Shown here piece after piece: positions 32,298-42,273 of a DNA stretch of 42,273 nucleotides. A program made the position numbers and the translations under genes. The stretch is from Amanita rubescens (taxonomy: Eukaryota; Basidiomycota; Agaricomycetes; Agaricales; Amanitaceae). Under the pieces are notes generated by a model. The model was not told where the DNA came from and did no database searches. It was given only the letters and a program-made list of their open reading frames with translations. The stretch's first letter is position 1. The number at the start of each line of letters is the position of its first letter. Where the stretch lies: assembly GCA_015039365.1 (NCBI GenBank), contig WION01000457.1, positions 1-42,273 of the forward strand, written 5' to 3'.

Positions 32298-33140
32298 GAG
32301 CGAGGCTACTGTGTGTGTACCTGTTTGTCGTATGGAACCACCCACGTGGTCGGTCAGCATAGTTTCGCTTCTGCGAGACCGAGTGCAAGTACCTCTAACG
32401 CTTTTTGGGATCTGACATCGATAACGCTATCATCTATGCTCGCAGATATTATAAGAGGTGTTTTCAAGTAACATGCAACGAGACAAACTTGGACAGTCAC
32501 GGCGTATCAGATATACAGCCGTTTTAGTATTCGTTCGTGATTATGCCTCGACCATGGTTTCGCCGATGAGCCTAGCCGGGTCACTGTGCTCTCTCCGCGG
32601 GAATCTCTCGGGGGGTGGATAAAGTGGCAACAACTCAGTAATCTTAGCGCGATCCCCGCGTAACGCGCTATCTTGAGCAAGGACGCAAAAACAGGCATCC
32701 GAACATCACTCTGGATATTACGAATATGGTACGTGTCATTCAGAGTCTAAACTCTCAAGAGCTCACGGCATATGATGAACCTGTCAGGTTTAGGCTATAT
32801 TCCATCCATCCAACAAAGCGTCAAGAACGTAAACCACTAAGAATGCTGTCCACTATGCCATATGCAAATAACCGGCTATTCGGAACTGGTTCTAAGCGAA
32901 CTCCTATCAACTTCTTTGTCTCACAGGGCTACATAAAGCTCAGGAGTGGCTCTAAGCGGGCTTTATCGACCAAGCTGTACAAGCACTGAGGTCAGCGACC
33001 GACAATAACCGAGCAGCTCTTCCTGACCTAACCAACTTTGCTAAGGAAGAGTTGATCATGTACAAGAATAATGTCGGACATGGTTAAGCCGGCAACTGTG
33101 AGAGCCGAATACGAGCTGAGCAGAGGGATTGCAACCACGT
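32298..33140. other. Intergenic between AP-2 mu and terpene synthase 1
   Basis: The divergent genes are about 0.9 kb apart. Bases near 32846-32930 recur, diverged, at 35158-35245 upstream of terpene synthase 2 (shared pieces GGCTATTCGGAA and TGGTTCTAAGCG), marking a duplicated promoter. No gene is seen. Confidence 0.6.
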
Positions 33141-33149
33141 ATATAAAAG
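33141..33149 (+). promoter_or_regulatory. TATA box, terpene synthase 1
   Basis: ATATAAAAG lies 63 nt before the ATG at 33204. The downstream TGCTCGTGGATCG is shared with terpene synthase 2. Confidence 0.6.
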
Positions 33150-33203
33150 TCAACTTAGATGCTCGTGGATCGTCACCCGCCGCGGCAACTACAACAACAC
33201 AAG

Positions 33204-34318
33204 ATGACAGACGCTGTAAGACGCTGTTGATTAAGATTCATAGAGCCAATCACTTAACAAGGTTCCTTCACAGGTCTCCAGAACCGAAATCAGCTTTTTC
33301 CGCAGAACAAATAAGCTCTTTGACTTTGACAAAGAATTATTCACCGCTTCATGCGAAAAGATCAAGCAGCTCGGATATCCGTTGGACGACCCAACCACGA
33401 TGAAAGCAGCTGAACCATACATGAAGCTCGGGCCTATGATCACCGTCGGGCTATATCCACATGTCACAGATCAGGCCACTCGAGTGTTTATTTCCGTTTA
33501 CGCTGGTCTGACAACACTAATCGACGACGCCTTTGCGGATAAACCTGGACCTATCAGCGAATTCAACTATCGTTTCGTTCGAGGCATTCCCCAAGAATAC
33601 CCAGCACTAGAAACGTTCGCACGTCTTTTGCGTTTGTTCCGCGAGCATTGGAACCCCGTCATGGCAGATATGCTGCTGCAAAGCTCGATGATGTTTATCA
33701 CGTCCATAACCCTAGAGCACGCGGTAAAAGATGCAGAGGTGAGGTCCTGGCCAGAATTCTATTTTAATACCCGACTCAACATCCGATAGTTGCCCACTTG
33801 CCGCAGCAGTTTAGAACTGGCGCGGTCATTCCGGGATATGTCCGGTATATCCACATTGTACTGTCTCTGGATGTTTTCTCCAGACACACCCCCAGAAATG
33901 TTTATGGCAGTAAGTATTATCCACGAGGTCGCGTTGTCCCAAAAATTGACTGATAAATAGGGCTTGCATCCGATATCCCGGTTTATCAACATCGCCAAGT
34001 AAGGCTATTCTCGCACCTTTATCGACCTTCGTCTAATCTGCCTACAGTGACGTTCTATCATTTTATAAAGAAGAATTGGCCTCCAGCTACAGCTCCCTGT
34101 GGGCTAGGACGAACAACACTAGTCAATTGGATGCCTTCAAAAAGATGGTGAATGATGCCGTCGATATATATAGAGACCTCGAAATGCTTGCGGAAAAATA
34201 TCCATGCATGCATAGGCCTCAAATTGCAAACTTGTCTGGTTATTTCCGTTACCACCTTACACTCCTTGGATATCGGCTTATAGAACTGTTGGAATTGGAC
34301 TGTGAGGATATTTCTTAG
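33204..34318 (+). CDS. Tri5-like sesquiterpene synthase, copy 1
   Basis: Five exons: 33204-33215, 33274-33738, 33790-33909, 33961-33998 and 34048-34318, giving 301 aa. Trichodiene-synthase-type enzymes cyclise farnesyl diphosphate in the cytosol using Mg2+. The Asp-rich motif is DDAFAD (88-93), the NSE motif NDVLSFYKE (212-220), and the end has a GYRLIELLE block corresponding to the Tri5 RRYR region. Here the RYR of the other copies is GYR. Exon 2 is 24 nt shorter than in copies 2 and 3 because of two in-frame gaps near residues 11-20, in the N-terminal helix and away from the active site. All junctions are in phase. It is closest to copy 2 (for example ADKPGPI and RGIPQEYPALETFAR are shared). 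The product cannot be told. Confidence 0.9.
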
Positions 34319-35500
34319 AATCCTGGTCTGCGCGTTCCGAAAGCACCAAAATTGTATATTTATATGTAAACCTTGCATTTATCATTCTACGACCGCATAT
34401 GTAATTGTATCTCAATGCATTTTTGAATACTTTCGGTGATTGAAAGAGACTAATTCTTCATTTGCGATGCCCAAATGCTTACCCAGTGACGTCCTTGCTA
34501 AATTGACAAACCTCTCCATTTAGATTACAAATGTTAATAATAAAAAAGTCCTGGAAAAGCAAAAATGAGAGCAGAACCAAGTTCGGGAGAAGAGTACGTA
34601 CCGCAGTTGAGTTTGTCCGTCATGCGTTGGCACGAACTGGAACGAACTGCCACCGTGTGCTATTCAACCGTGAGCACTACGTCCGCCGTGTATAAACCGT
34701 GGTGGAGCGTCTGACCTTACGCTGTGTCCATTTCCTCCATCGAGCAACAGTTGGGCAAAGGATTCAAGGTTGCAAACCCCGTACGATTCGGATACGATGA
34801 TAACCGGCAAACCGGAACTTATTCTGACCGGAGCCGGAGCGGCAATGTTCTTAACTCATGTCCGGTCTAGCCACGTGGGGCACTATCTCTTATGACGACT
34901 GGCTTTTTCCACGTATGTCTTGAAAATGGTGTGGCGACCAGGTGGAGTTCAACATCCCCGTTCTGCACATGTACATGACAAACGTGGTACTGGTAAGATT
35001 CATACAATGGCGGTATATTCATTTTGAACTATCCGCTAAGTATACCAGCAGTTTATGTGATGGCTTTACTCTCAGGTTCATCTTATCCTGTCACTGTCAG
35101 GTAAATAAACTAGTGTTTGCCTTCGTGAGATAAGTTCCGTCATCGCTTATATCGAAAATGCTGTCCGCCATGCTATCTAGCAACTGCTGACAACACAAAA
35201 TCGGCTATTCGGAATTGGTTCTAAGCGGATTCCCGTCAAATTTATTTATCGCACGGTTCAAACGTTCAAGGATGGCCCTATATGCCGACTCAACTGAGGT
35301 CAGCGAGCAGGACCGTTACGATACGACCGTACGATGCTGACAATGGTGCGTAGCCCTTCCCGAAAACGACCGTGATTGGTATGAACTTTCTGCAAGGGTA
35401 CCGTTTGTCGTGTATGGGCATAATGTCGGCCGCCGTTGTGCCGGCGACTGAGCATCCGGATACGAGTCGAGCAATGGGGTTGCTACCACCTGCGATGGAG
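34319..35500. other. Spacer between terpene synthases 1 and 2
   Basis: Contains the AP-2 mu 5' fragment (34508-34580) and the duplicated promoter stretch (35158-35245). No other gene was found. Confidence 0.6.
34508..34580 (-). pseudogene. Duplicated fragment of the AP-2 mu 5' end
   Basis: On the plus strand CCTCTCCATTTAGATTACAA and later AAAGCAAAAATGAGAGCAGA match CCTCTCCCTTTAGATTAAAA and AAAGCAGGAATGAGCACAGA at about 32206-32264, the AP-2 mu exon 2 and its flanking intron, in the same order and orientation. The fragment carries a small insertion and cannot code. It is the trace of a duplication that took the AP-2 mu 5' end together with the terpene synthase. Confidence 0.75.
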
Positions 35501-35507
35501 TATAATA
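35501..35507 (+). promoter_or_regulatory. TATA box, terpene synthase 2
   Basis: TATAATA-type motif 67 nt before the ATG at 35568, followed by GGTTCGTGGATCGCC as in copy 1. Confidence 0.5.
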
Positions 35508-35567
35508 GTCGAGTCGAGGTTCGTGGATCGCCATCCTTAGGCACCACTGCAATCAAAACACACTAGC

Positions 35568-36711
35568 ATGACAGACACGGTACGACCTGTTGGTTAACTT
35601 CGTACCGCCTATCACTTACAAAGTTCTTTGACAGGCCGCCAGAAACGAAATCAAGGACGCGATTACTTACTTTTTCCGCAGAACCAATACTCCAATGAAG
35701 CTCGTAGAGTTCGACCAAGAATTATTCACCGCTTCGTGCGAAAAGCTCAAAGAGCTCGGATACCCTTTAGACAATCCAGCCACGATGAAAGCAGCCGAAC
35801 CATATGTGAAGCTTGGGTCTATAATAACCATGGGGATGTATCCGAATGTTACGGATCAGGCCACTCGAGTGTTTATGACCGCTTACACTAGCGTGGCAAC
35901 GATAATAGACGATACCTTCGCCGATAAACCTGGCCCTATCAACGAATTCAACTATCGCTTCGTTAGGGGCATTCCTCAAGAGTACCCAGCTCTAGAAACG
36001 TTCGCGCGCTTTTTGCGTTCGTTCCGCGAGCATTGGAGCCCCGTCATGGCGGATATGCTTCTGCAAAGCTCAATGACGTTTATAACGTCGATAGCTCTGG
36101 AAAACGGGATGAAAGACGCAAATGTAAGTTTTGGTCCATGATTTCGGCGGCGCTGCATGGCTCAATGTGCGATAGTTACCCACTTGCAACAATGTAGAGC
36201 TGGCGCGATCCCTCCGAGATATGTCGGGAGTGTCTGCACTATATTGCCTCTGGATGTTTTCTCCAGACACATCCCCAGAGATGTTCATGGCAGTAAGTAT
36301 TGTCCACCAAGTTGCATTGTCAGTGTTGACAAATAAAATAGGGCTTGTCTCCAATGTGCCGGTTTGTCAACATCGCCAAGTAAGGCTAATTTAATTCCAC
36401 GTTCTCGTTCACCTTACTAATCTGCCTACAGTGACGTTCTATCATTTTACAAAGAAGAATTGGCGGGAGAGACCTCGAATTACATTTCTCTCTGTGCTAG
36501 GACGAACAACACCAGTCAACTGGACGCGTTTAAAAAGACGGTTGATGATGCCGTCGATATTTATCGAGAGATCGAGAAGCTAGCTGAAAGGTATCCGTCT
36601 GTGTACGGACCTCAACTAGTGAACTGGTCTGGCTATTTCAATTACCATCTTACAGTCCCTCGGTATCGGCTTGTGGAATTATTGGAGTTGGACTCGGGGG
36701 GTATGCTCTAG
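35568..36711 (+). CDS. Tri5-like sesquiterpene synthase, copy 2
   Basis: Five exons: 35568-35579, 35635-36123, 36176-36292, 36342-36379 and 36432-36711, giving 311 aa. The exon plan and phases are those of copies 1 and 3. The Asp-rich motif is DDTFAD (96-101), the NSE motif NDVLSFYKE (219-227), and the C-terminal block is PRYRLVELLE. Exon 2 is full length (489 nt), as in copy 3. It shares long identical stretches with copy 1 in both coding and upstream sequence, so these two arose from the later duplication. No lesions. The product is unknown; expression likely depends on the TATA promoter. Confidence 0.9.
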
Positions 36712-38359
36712 GAAACTGGTTCACACTGCGTTCTCGATTATCGGAATGGGAATCTTAGATTTATTCCCGTCTTTCATGTTACACTAACATATGTAGTTGT
36801 AACTCGATGCGTTTCCGGCTTTTTTGCACTCCGCGATCAGAGTGAATTCGTGGTAATGCGACAAGTTCAAGCTGTCACGCGGCCAACGCCATCACAGCCA
36901 CCAAGTGACAGCGTCTTCGTCAAGTCATTCATACTACAGAAAGATCTCTTTTGGCCTCCGTCGCAGGCTCGCTTTGGGTATTATTCGGCCTGGGTGTCCC
37001 TACTTACTTAAGACGAATTACATCGGATCCTTAATCCCGGACGCTGCCGTTCGCCGTTCCTCCCGTCGTTTTTTACTACTTTCTATAACCCATCATCAAC
37101 AGTTGGCCCTAACGCCCCCGGTATTGATTATTGGCGACCTTGTATTAGCAAGCATCTTCGCATCCTCCATTTTGGACCTCAACAACAAAAGGCCATTCGC
37201 AGCCCAATAGCATCCGCTCACCCATGATTACCAAAAGGTCAATGTCTAAAATGAGCGATCAATCACCACAGATCACCACTCAAAATCTATCCTCGTCTGG
37301 GGCTTGCATTCTACCGTTCAATCGTCTCCTTTCTCGACCGTGTTGCGTTACACAGCGGGGAAAGACAATCCATGGGAAAGGCATCAGGGCGACAATGCAA
37401 CGAGACCCCTCCGACAGTACCAGGAACATCAGAATCGAACAAGAATATCCGTCTATGTATAGCCCAGTACATAGCGGATTCGGCTTGCTATTGATATCTC
37501 TGGCATCTCACGGACTTGGCTTAAGGAAACGAAGGACGACGTCAATGGTGCCTAGAACACATTTACAGTTAAGTAGTAATGCTATTGTTTGCCGAGTAAA
37601 AATTCCTGTCGGAAAAACGGTGTAGACAGCGGGCTCCTTGTTATGTGACGTGAGACGGGTTCCGCTCAACTCGTCTCGATCACTGCGGCCATCGCACTTT
37701 AACACAGCCACTCCATTGCGGCACAGCCTTCGAACAAAACATACTCTTTAAGGATTGCGAGAGTGAATTATCCACGTGAGTAATTCGCCCTTGGGGTGTT
37801 CTGTTTTGGGCACACAACTGGGTTGACTTGCGGCCAATGTCCGATTCAGAGGAGCACAACAAAAATCTCGCTGCGTAGCGTACGAGGGTCTACGTCTACG
37901 TTTCAGCCTTTTCGAGATCACGGCGAACACCATATAGCCGGAATCTCCATACAAGCAAATCATCGATTGTGTACGTCATAAAATTAGACTATGTATGGCT
38001 TCATCATGCACGACGTCCAACCTGTCTACCCATAAGGGAGTGTACATCACATGCTCGGTTAAGGGCACGTCTGGTGACTTGCGGGGATGAGAAGCGATGT
38101 AGGAAGCATAGGATCAGCATAGTGTCTTTCTCTGCCACGATCTTCATTTCGTCCCAATCGAGATCGAACCTATTCAACATGGAGAAAACTTATGTCAAAT
38201 CGCTGAAACATGAGGTAAAAAAGTTCCTGCTGCGCTTGTAATATGGGATCGCTAAATATATGCCACGCGGAACATCATGTCGCATCAATCTCCGGCCGCA
38301 TGTTTCTCCAAAAAAGCGATGTAAAAAAGAACTCGTTGACATACTAGCCGGTCGGTCAC
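36712..38359. other. Spacer between terpene synthases 2 and 3
   Basis: Open frames of up to 133 codons occur on the plus strand (for example 37224-37625) but show no known motif, no splice pattern and no repeat of neighbouring DNA. I see no supportable gene. Confidence 0.4.
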
Positions 38360-38367
38360 TATAAATA
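38360..38367 (+). promoter_or_regulatory. TATA box, terpene synthase 3
   Basis: TATAAATA lies 57 nt before the ATG at 38417. The sequence around it is otherwise unlike the promoters of copies 1 and 2. Confidence 0.65.
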
Positions 38368-38416
38368 CTGAGCATCCTATCGACCTAGTTCTACACAACA
38401 GAACCCCTACACAGTC

Positions 38417-39546
38417 ATGTCTGACACAGTAAGTGGTCTGCAACTCTTCGCGCTACACGGCTTCTGAACACTCGAACTTTGCAGACCTCCAGAGACGAAA
38501 TCAAAGCTGTCGTCCTCGACTTTTTCGAAAAATGCAATGCCCCCATCGAAGTCGTCGATTACGACGAAGAACTTTATATCGCCACCCGGGAAATGATCGT
38601 ACAACTCGGATACCCCTTGGACGATCCCATCACCATGAGAAATTTCCACCCTTATTTAAAGAATGCAGTCTACGCGACAGTGGCCTCATATCCTCACCTA
38701 ATTGATCTGACCGTCCGAGCGTTCACAACTGCCTACATCGCATTATTCTTGCCCATCGATGATTATTTCGCCGATAAACCTGCCCCCATCAGTGAATTCA
38801 ACAGTCGTCTAATTCGGGGGATCGAGCAAGAACATCCACTACTTGAGGCGTATGCAAATCTTCTGCGCGAACTACCCAAGTACTGGGATCCCGTGATGGC
38901 AGACATGATGCGACAATCTGCTATGACCTTTCTAACATCTTTGGTCATAGAACGGCAATTGCAGGATGCAAAAGTAAGCTTCGATTTTACTAGTCAAGGT
39001 TTCAGAATACTCAGATCTACTCCCAGCTACCGAATGTCTCTGAGCTCGCCCGGTCTATTCGGTCAATGACGGGAACATCATTGATACATATCATGTTCGC
39101 ATTTCCATCTCGAGTGCCCCCAGAGATCTACTTGATTGTAAGTCCGGCCTTCTCTCGCTTGATGCAACGCTGATAGCAGAATTCAGGCGTTGCCCCCAAT
39201 GATCGCATTTGTGGAACACACGAAGTGAGTATTACCTTTAAGCGTCCCACACCACTCTGACACACAATATAGCGATGTTTTGTCTTTCTACAAGGAAGAA
39301 CTGGCGGGCGAAGACTTGAACTACATTTCCCTCCGTGCCAAAATAAACAAGACGACTAAACTGGAGGAACTCAAGAACGTTGTCAATGACTGCCTTGATT
39401 CACTCCAGAAAATCAAACAGCTAGAACATGATTTTCCCGACGTATGCAGACCGCTCGCGCCTTGTTGGCCTGGATATCTACGCTTCCATCTTTCGGCGCC
39501 TAGGTATAGGCTATTAGAACTACTAGAAGCACAGAATGACGTTTAG
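38417..39546 (+). CDS. Tri5-like sesquiterpene synthase, copy 3
   Basis: Five exons: 38417-38428, 38485-38973, 39027-39137, 39187-39224 and 39273-39546, giving 307 aa. The Asp-rich motif is DDYFAD (96-101), the NSE motif NDVLSFYKE (217-225), and near the C-terminus APRYRLLELLE corresponds to the Tri5 DRRYR element. The N-terminal exon is the same four-codon type (MSDT) as in the other copies. It is the most diverged of the three (for example RGIEQEHPLLEAYANLLREL) and its upstream DNA is unrelated to theirs, so it is the older branch. Intact in all junctions. It presumably converts farnesyl diphosphate to a sesquiterpene; no tailoring enzymes such as P450s lie in the window. Confidence 0.9.
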
Positions 39547-39747
39547 ATTTCATATGGACATTTGACTCCTTTCTTATTTCCGGTTTGTAATGGCATGTGC
39601 ATTGGGCATTTTTGAATAGAGAACATCATTACTATCTGATATACACAGTATTTCAATCATGACTCAAATAATTCATGGAAAGGAAACAAAGCAAGGCTCC
39701 GTCAAGACTTGCCCATCCAAGAGAGAGAGTTTCGACATCATCACAAC

Positions 39748-40195
39748 TACCCGGCTGACCTTATAATTGCTTCCAGTCCATCTGCGATTGCAGCATTGAT
39801 AAGCTTCTTAACCGCATCGTTCAGTTTCATAACTGTCAGCGATAAAACTTGCAATCATCTCCGTGAACAACGTCGTGAAAACACCATTTTCCCGAGCAAG
39901 CCGGATGTTGCAGCGTCAGCTTGGGTAACAATACGCGATGGGGAGTGGAAGATAAGCGAAAAGTGATCTTAGTTATATTGGCATTCCAGTTGAAAAGTGT
40001 AGATAGGAAGTTTGACTCCGGAGGATTTACGTGTTCGTACGTGCATCGAGTGCGAATGGCCAAGATATTCCCTTGAGACGCGGGGTTTGGCTAAACGGAA
40101 AATGGATTCGTGTAAGGCTCCAGGACCCCGACTCTCGTTAAACAGAAAACGAGTTGGTTTACCCCGTGGATTTGCAAGATAAAACAACTGCAAGA
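39748..40195 (-). pseudogene. Truncated F-box paralog (C-terminal relic)
   Basis: On the minus strand, LLPKLTLQHPACSGK, then a frame change, GKMVFSRR and a tail MKLNDAVKKLINAAIADGLE line up with the C-terminal region of the partial gene at the right edge (LLPKLTHL, GRMVNSRR, ISKAVSDGLNASI). Bases 39996-40090 also match 40929-41030 of the intact neighbour, a more N-terminal part, so the middle is deleted. There is no F-box and the frames are broken. Confidence 0.65.
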
Positions 40196-40211
40196 CCGGT
40201 TACGCTGTCAT

Positions 40212-41567
40212 CTATCCATCAAAGTAAAACTCTGTAAAGAGTCCAGAGGAAATCGCCTGATGCATCAAATCGTCATCCGCGAAGCCTACATCCTTCGGAG
40301 TTGTTAACAAGAAAACTTGCAATCGTTCGGTTCCATGTTCTTGCCATAAACAACGGCGCGAATGTATCATTTTGCCTAGTGTTCTGGGTGATGCATCTAG
40401 AGCAACACACGAGCCAAGTGTCAGACGCGTTAACTTGGGTAATAACGTGCGACACGCATGCGCAGGTGGAAAATTGGTAAGGCGAATAAGCACATCGTCG
40501 GTGAACATGGGATGGTTACGGCAGTTGTCGATGCACAGTGCCTGGACTGTTTCCAAACTCTTGTGTTCGATGAGTTGTAGCACATCAGAGCCCCAAAGGG
40601 CGCAGTCATAGAGCCTTATGGCGTCTAGTCTGCAGTTGGAGCGGGTGAAAAGGTCCAAAAGCGACGAGAACCCAAGAAAAAATGGTGTGTTGGGATCACG
40701 GGTTCTAAAAGTGATTCCTCTCAACGACGGTAATGTCAATGAGCTGAATAACGGGGAGTGATCTGCGGAAGCAATCCTAAGTGTCCGCAAACGGTGGTTC
40801 TCAACTATAGGTGTGCGAGGGAGACGGCTATCTTGATCTAAGGGGATATCAAGCGATGCTTGAAATTCTTCTAATTGTGGACATAGGCGGATCGCTTCTG
40901 ACGCATCAAACAGCGAGATTTTAGAGGAGATGTGTAAATAGGAAATTTGACTCCAGGGTATTTGTGGGTTCGTGAGTGCAACGACAGGGTATGACCCAGA
41001 TAATCGCGTGAGACGAGGACATCCGTTGAGCGTAAGATTGATTACGTTCTGCAATTGTCCATCAAAGTGAAATGCCTGCAAGAGCGGTAAATTTCCCAGC
41101 TGCGGCCACGACACTGACGGAGTTTCGCACAACGACAGATTTACATCCTGCCATCTTGATGAATGGACGCCAAAGACAGATAAAATCACTTCGATAAACG
41201 CAAGCCTGGCCCTCGTATGATCCTTAGCACAGTTGTGATAATATGGATTATAGTCTAGACTCAATGTCAGAGGGAGAGCCCCCGAGCGCTTGAGCCATGT
41301 CGTGATAATATGAGCAGCGGCAGATACATCCTGAGAGTCCATATGCCGACCACGAATGACTATGCCCACAGTGGTCCATATCTTTGGTGTGGCCAGCGCG
41401 AGTTCCCGCCAGGACGAACAGACGAGACATAGCAAGAGAGGAGCATTACTTGTCAACATCCGTGCCGACTCCGAAGTCATTTTCGGTACGCATAGAGAGA
41501 AAATTTCCGCCAAGATTTCCCTAGGAAGTCGATTGATTGGGGATGACTCGGATAACGCTTGGTTCAT
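40212..41567 (-). CDS. F-box / leucine-rich-repeat protein
   Basis: 451 aa from the first in-frame ATG at 41567 to the stop at 40212. The F-box-like domain (residues about 11-65) reads INRLPREILAEIFSLCVP ... LVCSSWRELALATPKIW, followed by leucine-rich segments and a C-terminal block TLLPKLTRLTLGSCVALD. The frame stays open for about 45 codons upstream of this ATG, so a further 5' exon is possible, but no in-phase donor/acceptor pair was found. It is the best-preserved of three tandem relatives. Likely role: substrate receptor of an SCF ubiquitin ligase, with the substrate unknown. Confidence 0.8.
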   Translation of the reverse strand: MNQALSESSPINRLPREILAEIFSLCVPKMTSESARMLTSNAPLLLCLVCSSWRELALATPKIWTTVGIVIRGRHMDSQDVSAAAHIITTWLKRSGALPLTLSLDYNPYYHNCAKDHTRARLAFIEVILSVFGVHSSRWQDVNLSLCETPSVSWPQLGNLPLLQAFHFDGQLQNVINLTLNGCPRLTRLSGSYPVVALTNPQIPWSQISYLHISSKISLFDASEAIRLCPQLEEFQASLDIPLDQDSRLPRTPIVENHRLRTLRIASADHSPLFSSLTLPSLRGITFRTRDPNTPFFLGFSSLLDLFTRSNCRLDAIRLYDCALWGSDVLQLIEHKSLETVQALCIDNCRNHPMFTDDVLIRLTNFPPAHACRTLLPKLTRLTLGSCVALDASPRTLGKMIHSRRCLWQEHGTERLQVFLLTTPKDVGFADDDLMHQAISSGLFTEFYFDG

Positions 41568-41899
41568 CGCGATTACCAGCCTGAGGTTCCTTGATCCGTG
41601 CGACTGCAAGAGATTGGTGGGTTGACCATCCCAAGGTTTTGCGTCATCTACTACGCTTGTCAGTAACTGCCTAGATTGAACAGCAACTTCGGGGTAAAGC
41701 GCTCACTAGGAGGACTGGTCGGGCCTGGCATGGGAGTTGGGCCCGTTTGTTAAGCACTATTCCCACGGAGTCTTATATCTTGTCTGAATCGCAGCACGAA
41801 CTTTGTTTAGTGTGCATTTTCCGAATACAAGACATATATCTGTACGAAACTAAAGACAAGCATATACGTTAATCCATAGAAGCATTGGTATAAGAAGTA
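41568..41899. other. Spacer between tandem F-box genes
   Basis: Contains the presumed promoter of the 40212-41567 gene and the 3' untranslated region of the next one. The first 120 bases continue open in the F-box frame and could be 5' coding sequence. Confidence 0.4.
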
Positions 41900-42273
41900 T
41901 TACGAAGAGCATAGATATGGCCTTTCGGTATTTTCATCAAAAGTCATCAAAATCATCGTCAGAATTACCATCAGATTATCGTCAGAATCATTAAGTCCAT
42001 ACTGGTCTGGATCCCCCTCCTTAATAGACGCATTAAGCCCATCTGAAACGGCCTTGCTAATCAAATTGGTGTCCTCCTCTTTGAGTTTGCCTATAACTGA
42101 TAAAGATTTCAACTGTTCTGCGCCATGCTCCTTCCATGAAAAACGCCGCGAGTTCACCATTCTGCCTAGAGCGCCAGGCGACGCAGCTAGACACAGCTCA
42201 AACGTCAGGTGCGTCAACTTGGGTAATAGCACGCGAGACGGAGGTGAGGATGGAATGGAAAGGCGGATAAACA
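41900..42273 (-). CDS. F-box-type protein, C-terminal part (runs off right edge)
   Basis: The frame enters from beyond the window edge (FIRLSIPSSPPSRVLLPKLT) and stops at 41900. It matches the C-terminus of the intact neighbour (VLIRLTN ... TLLPKLTRL; LGRMVNSRRFSWKEHG against LGKMIHSRRCLWQEHG). An extra acidic tail (NDSDDNLMV ... DENTERP) is absent from the neighbour. The F-box itself lies outside the window. Whether the gene is intact cannot be told. Confidence 0.7.
   Translation of the reverse strand, partial: FIRLSIPSSPPSRVLLPKLTHLTFELCLAASPGALGRMVNSRRFSWKEHGAEQLKSLSVIGKLKEEDTNLISKAVSDGLNASIKEGDPDQYGLNDSDDNLMVILTMILMTFDENTERPYLCSS

Noticed and set aside
36905..37625. Two plus-strand frames of 101 and 133 codons between terpene synthases
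   Set aside because: No family motif, no splice support and a composition like random frames; not reported as genes.
41610..41740. Upstream first exon for the F-box gene starting at an ATG near 41725
   Set aside because: A GTGAGC donor and CTAG acceptor exist, but joining them puts the downstream sequence out of frame; the start at 41567 was kept with a caveat.
1..42273. tRNA or rRNA genes
   Set aside because: No cloverleaf-like A-box/B-box pairs or rRNA stretches were noticed on reading either strand, though a covariance search was not possible.

Overview
The window looks like nuclear DNA from a basidiomycete, most likely an agaricomycete (mushroom-forming fungus). Genes are split by many 45-65 nt introns with GT(A/G)NGT donors, CTAAC/TTAAC-type branch sites and AG acceptors. 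The gene content also fits: NLR-type NTPases with ankyrin or TPR repeats, F-box-like proteins of the expanded agaricomycete type, and Tri5-like sesquiterpene synthases. All family names come from reading translated motifs; no database search was run. The species cannot be told.

Layout. 1-5.8 kb is a decayed region with a tiny three-exon metallothionein-like gene (1794-2005, -), a relic of a probable membrane protein, an acylpyruvase (FAHD1-like) fragment and a broken FHA-RING ubiquitin-ligase gene. 6.0-18.2 kb is an AT-richer NLR island. It holds a NACHT-ankyrin pseudogene (6022-11092, -) with six near-identical 225-bp ankyrin units, and a divergently oriented NB-ARC-TPR pseudogene (14041-18198, +) split by a 1.48-kb hAT-like non-autonomous element. 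FHA-RING and acylpyruvase fragments recur between the two NLRs. 18.6-25.9 kb holds an intact acylpyruvase, an acetolactate synthase (ILV2) gene with several +1 shifts in its 5' third, an intact F-box gene and a five-exon small secretion-signal-less beta-trefoil-like gene. 26.3-32.3 kb holds two intact housekeeping genes on the minus strand: a SAPS-family phosphatase regulator (11 exons, 1179 aa) and the AP-2 mu clathrin adaptor subunit (11 exons, 424 aa, with 9-nt first and 6-nt last coding exons). 33.2-39.5 kb holds three intact tandem Tri5-like terpene synthases with the same five-exon plan and TATA boxes 57-67 nt before the ATG. 39.7-42.3 kb holds three tandem F-box paralogs: a truncated relic, an intact gene and one running off the right edge.

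How it fits together. The housekeeping genes (acylpyruvase, SAPS, AP-2 mu) are intact, so the local sequence is generally reliable. The broken genes are then probably real decay in a fast-changing accessory region, although ILV2 could instead carry assembly errors. The terpene synthase duplication carried along a piece of the AP-2 mu 5' end and the shared promoter, which fixes its mechanism as a segmental duplication starting in the neighbouring housekeeping gene. The acylpyruvase and FHA-RING fragments bracketing the NLR genes suggest that the NLR island grew by repeated duplication or insertion around one ancestral locus.
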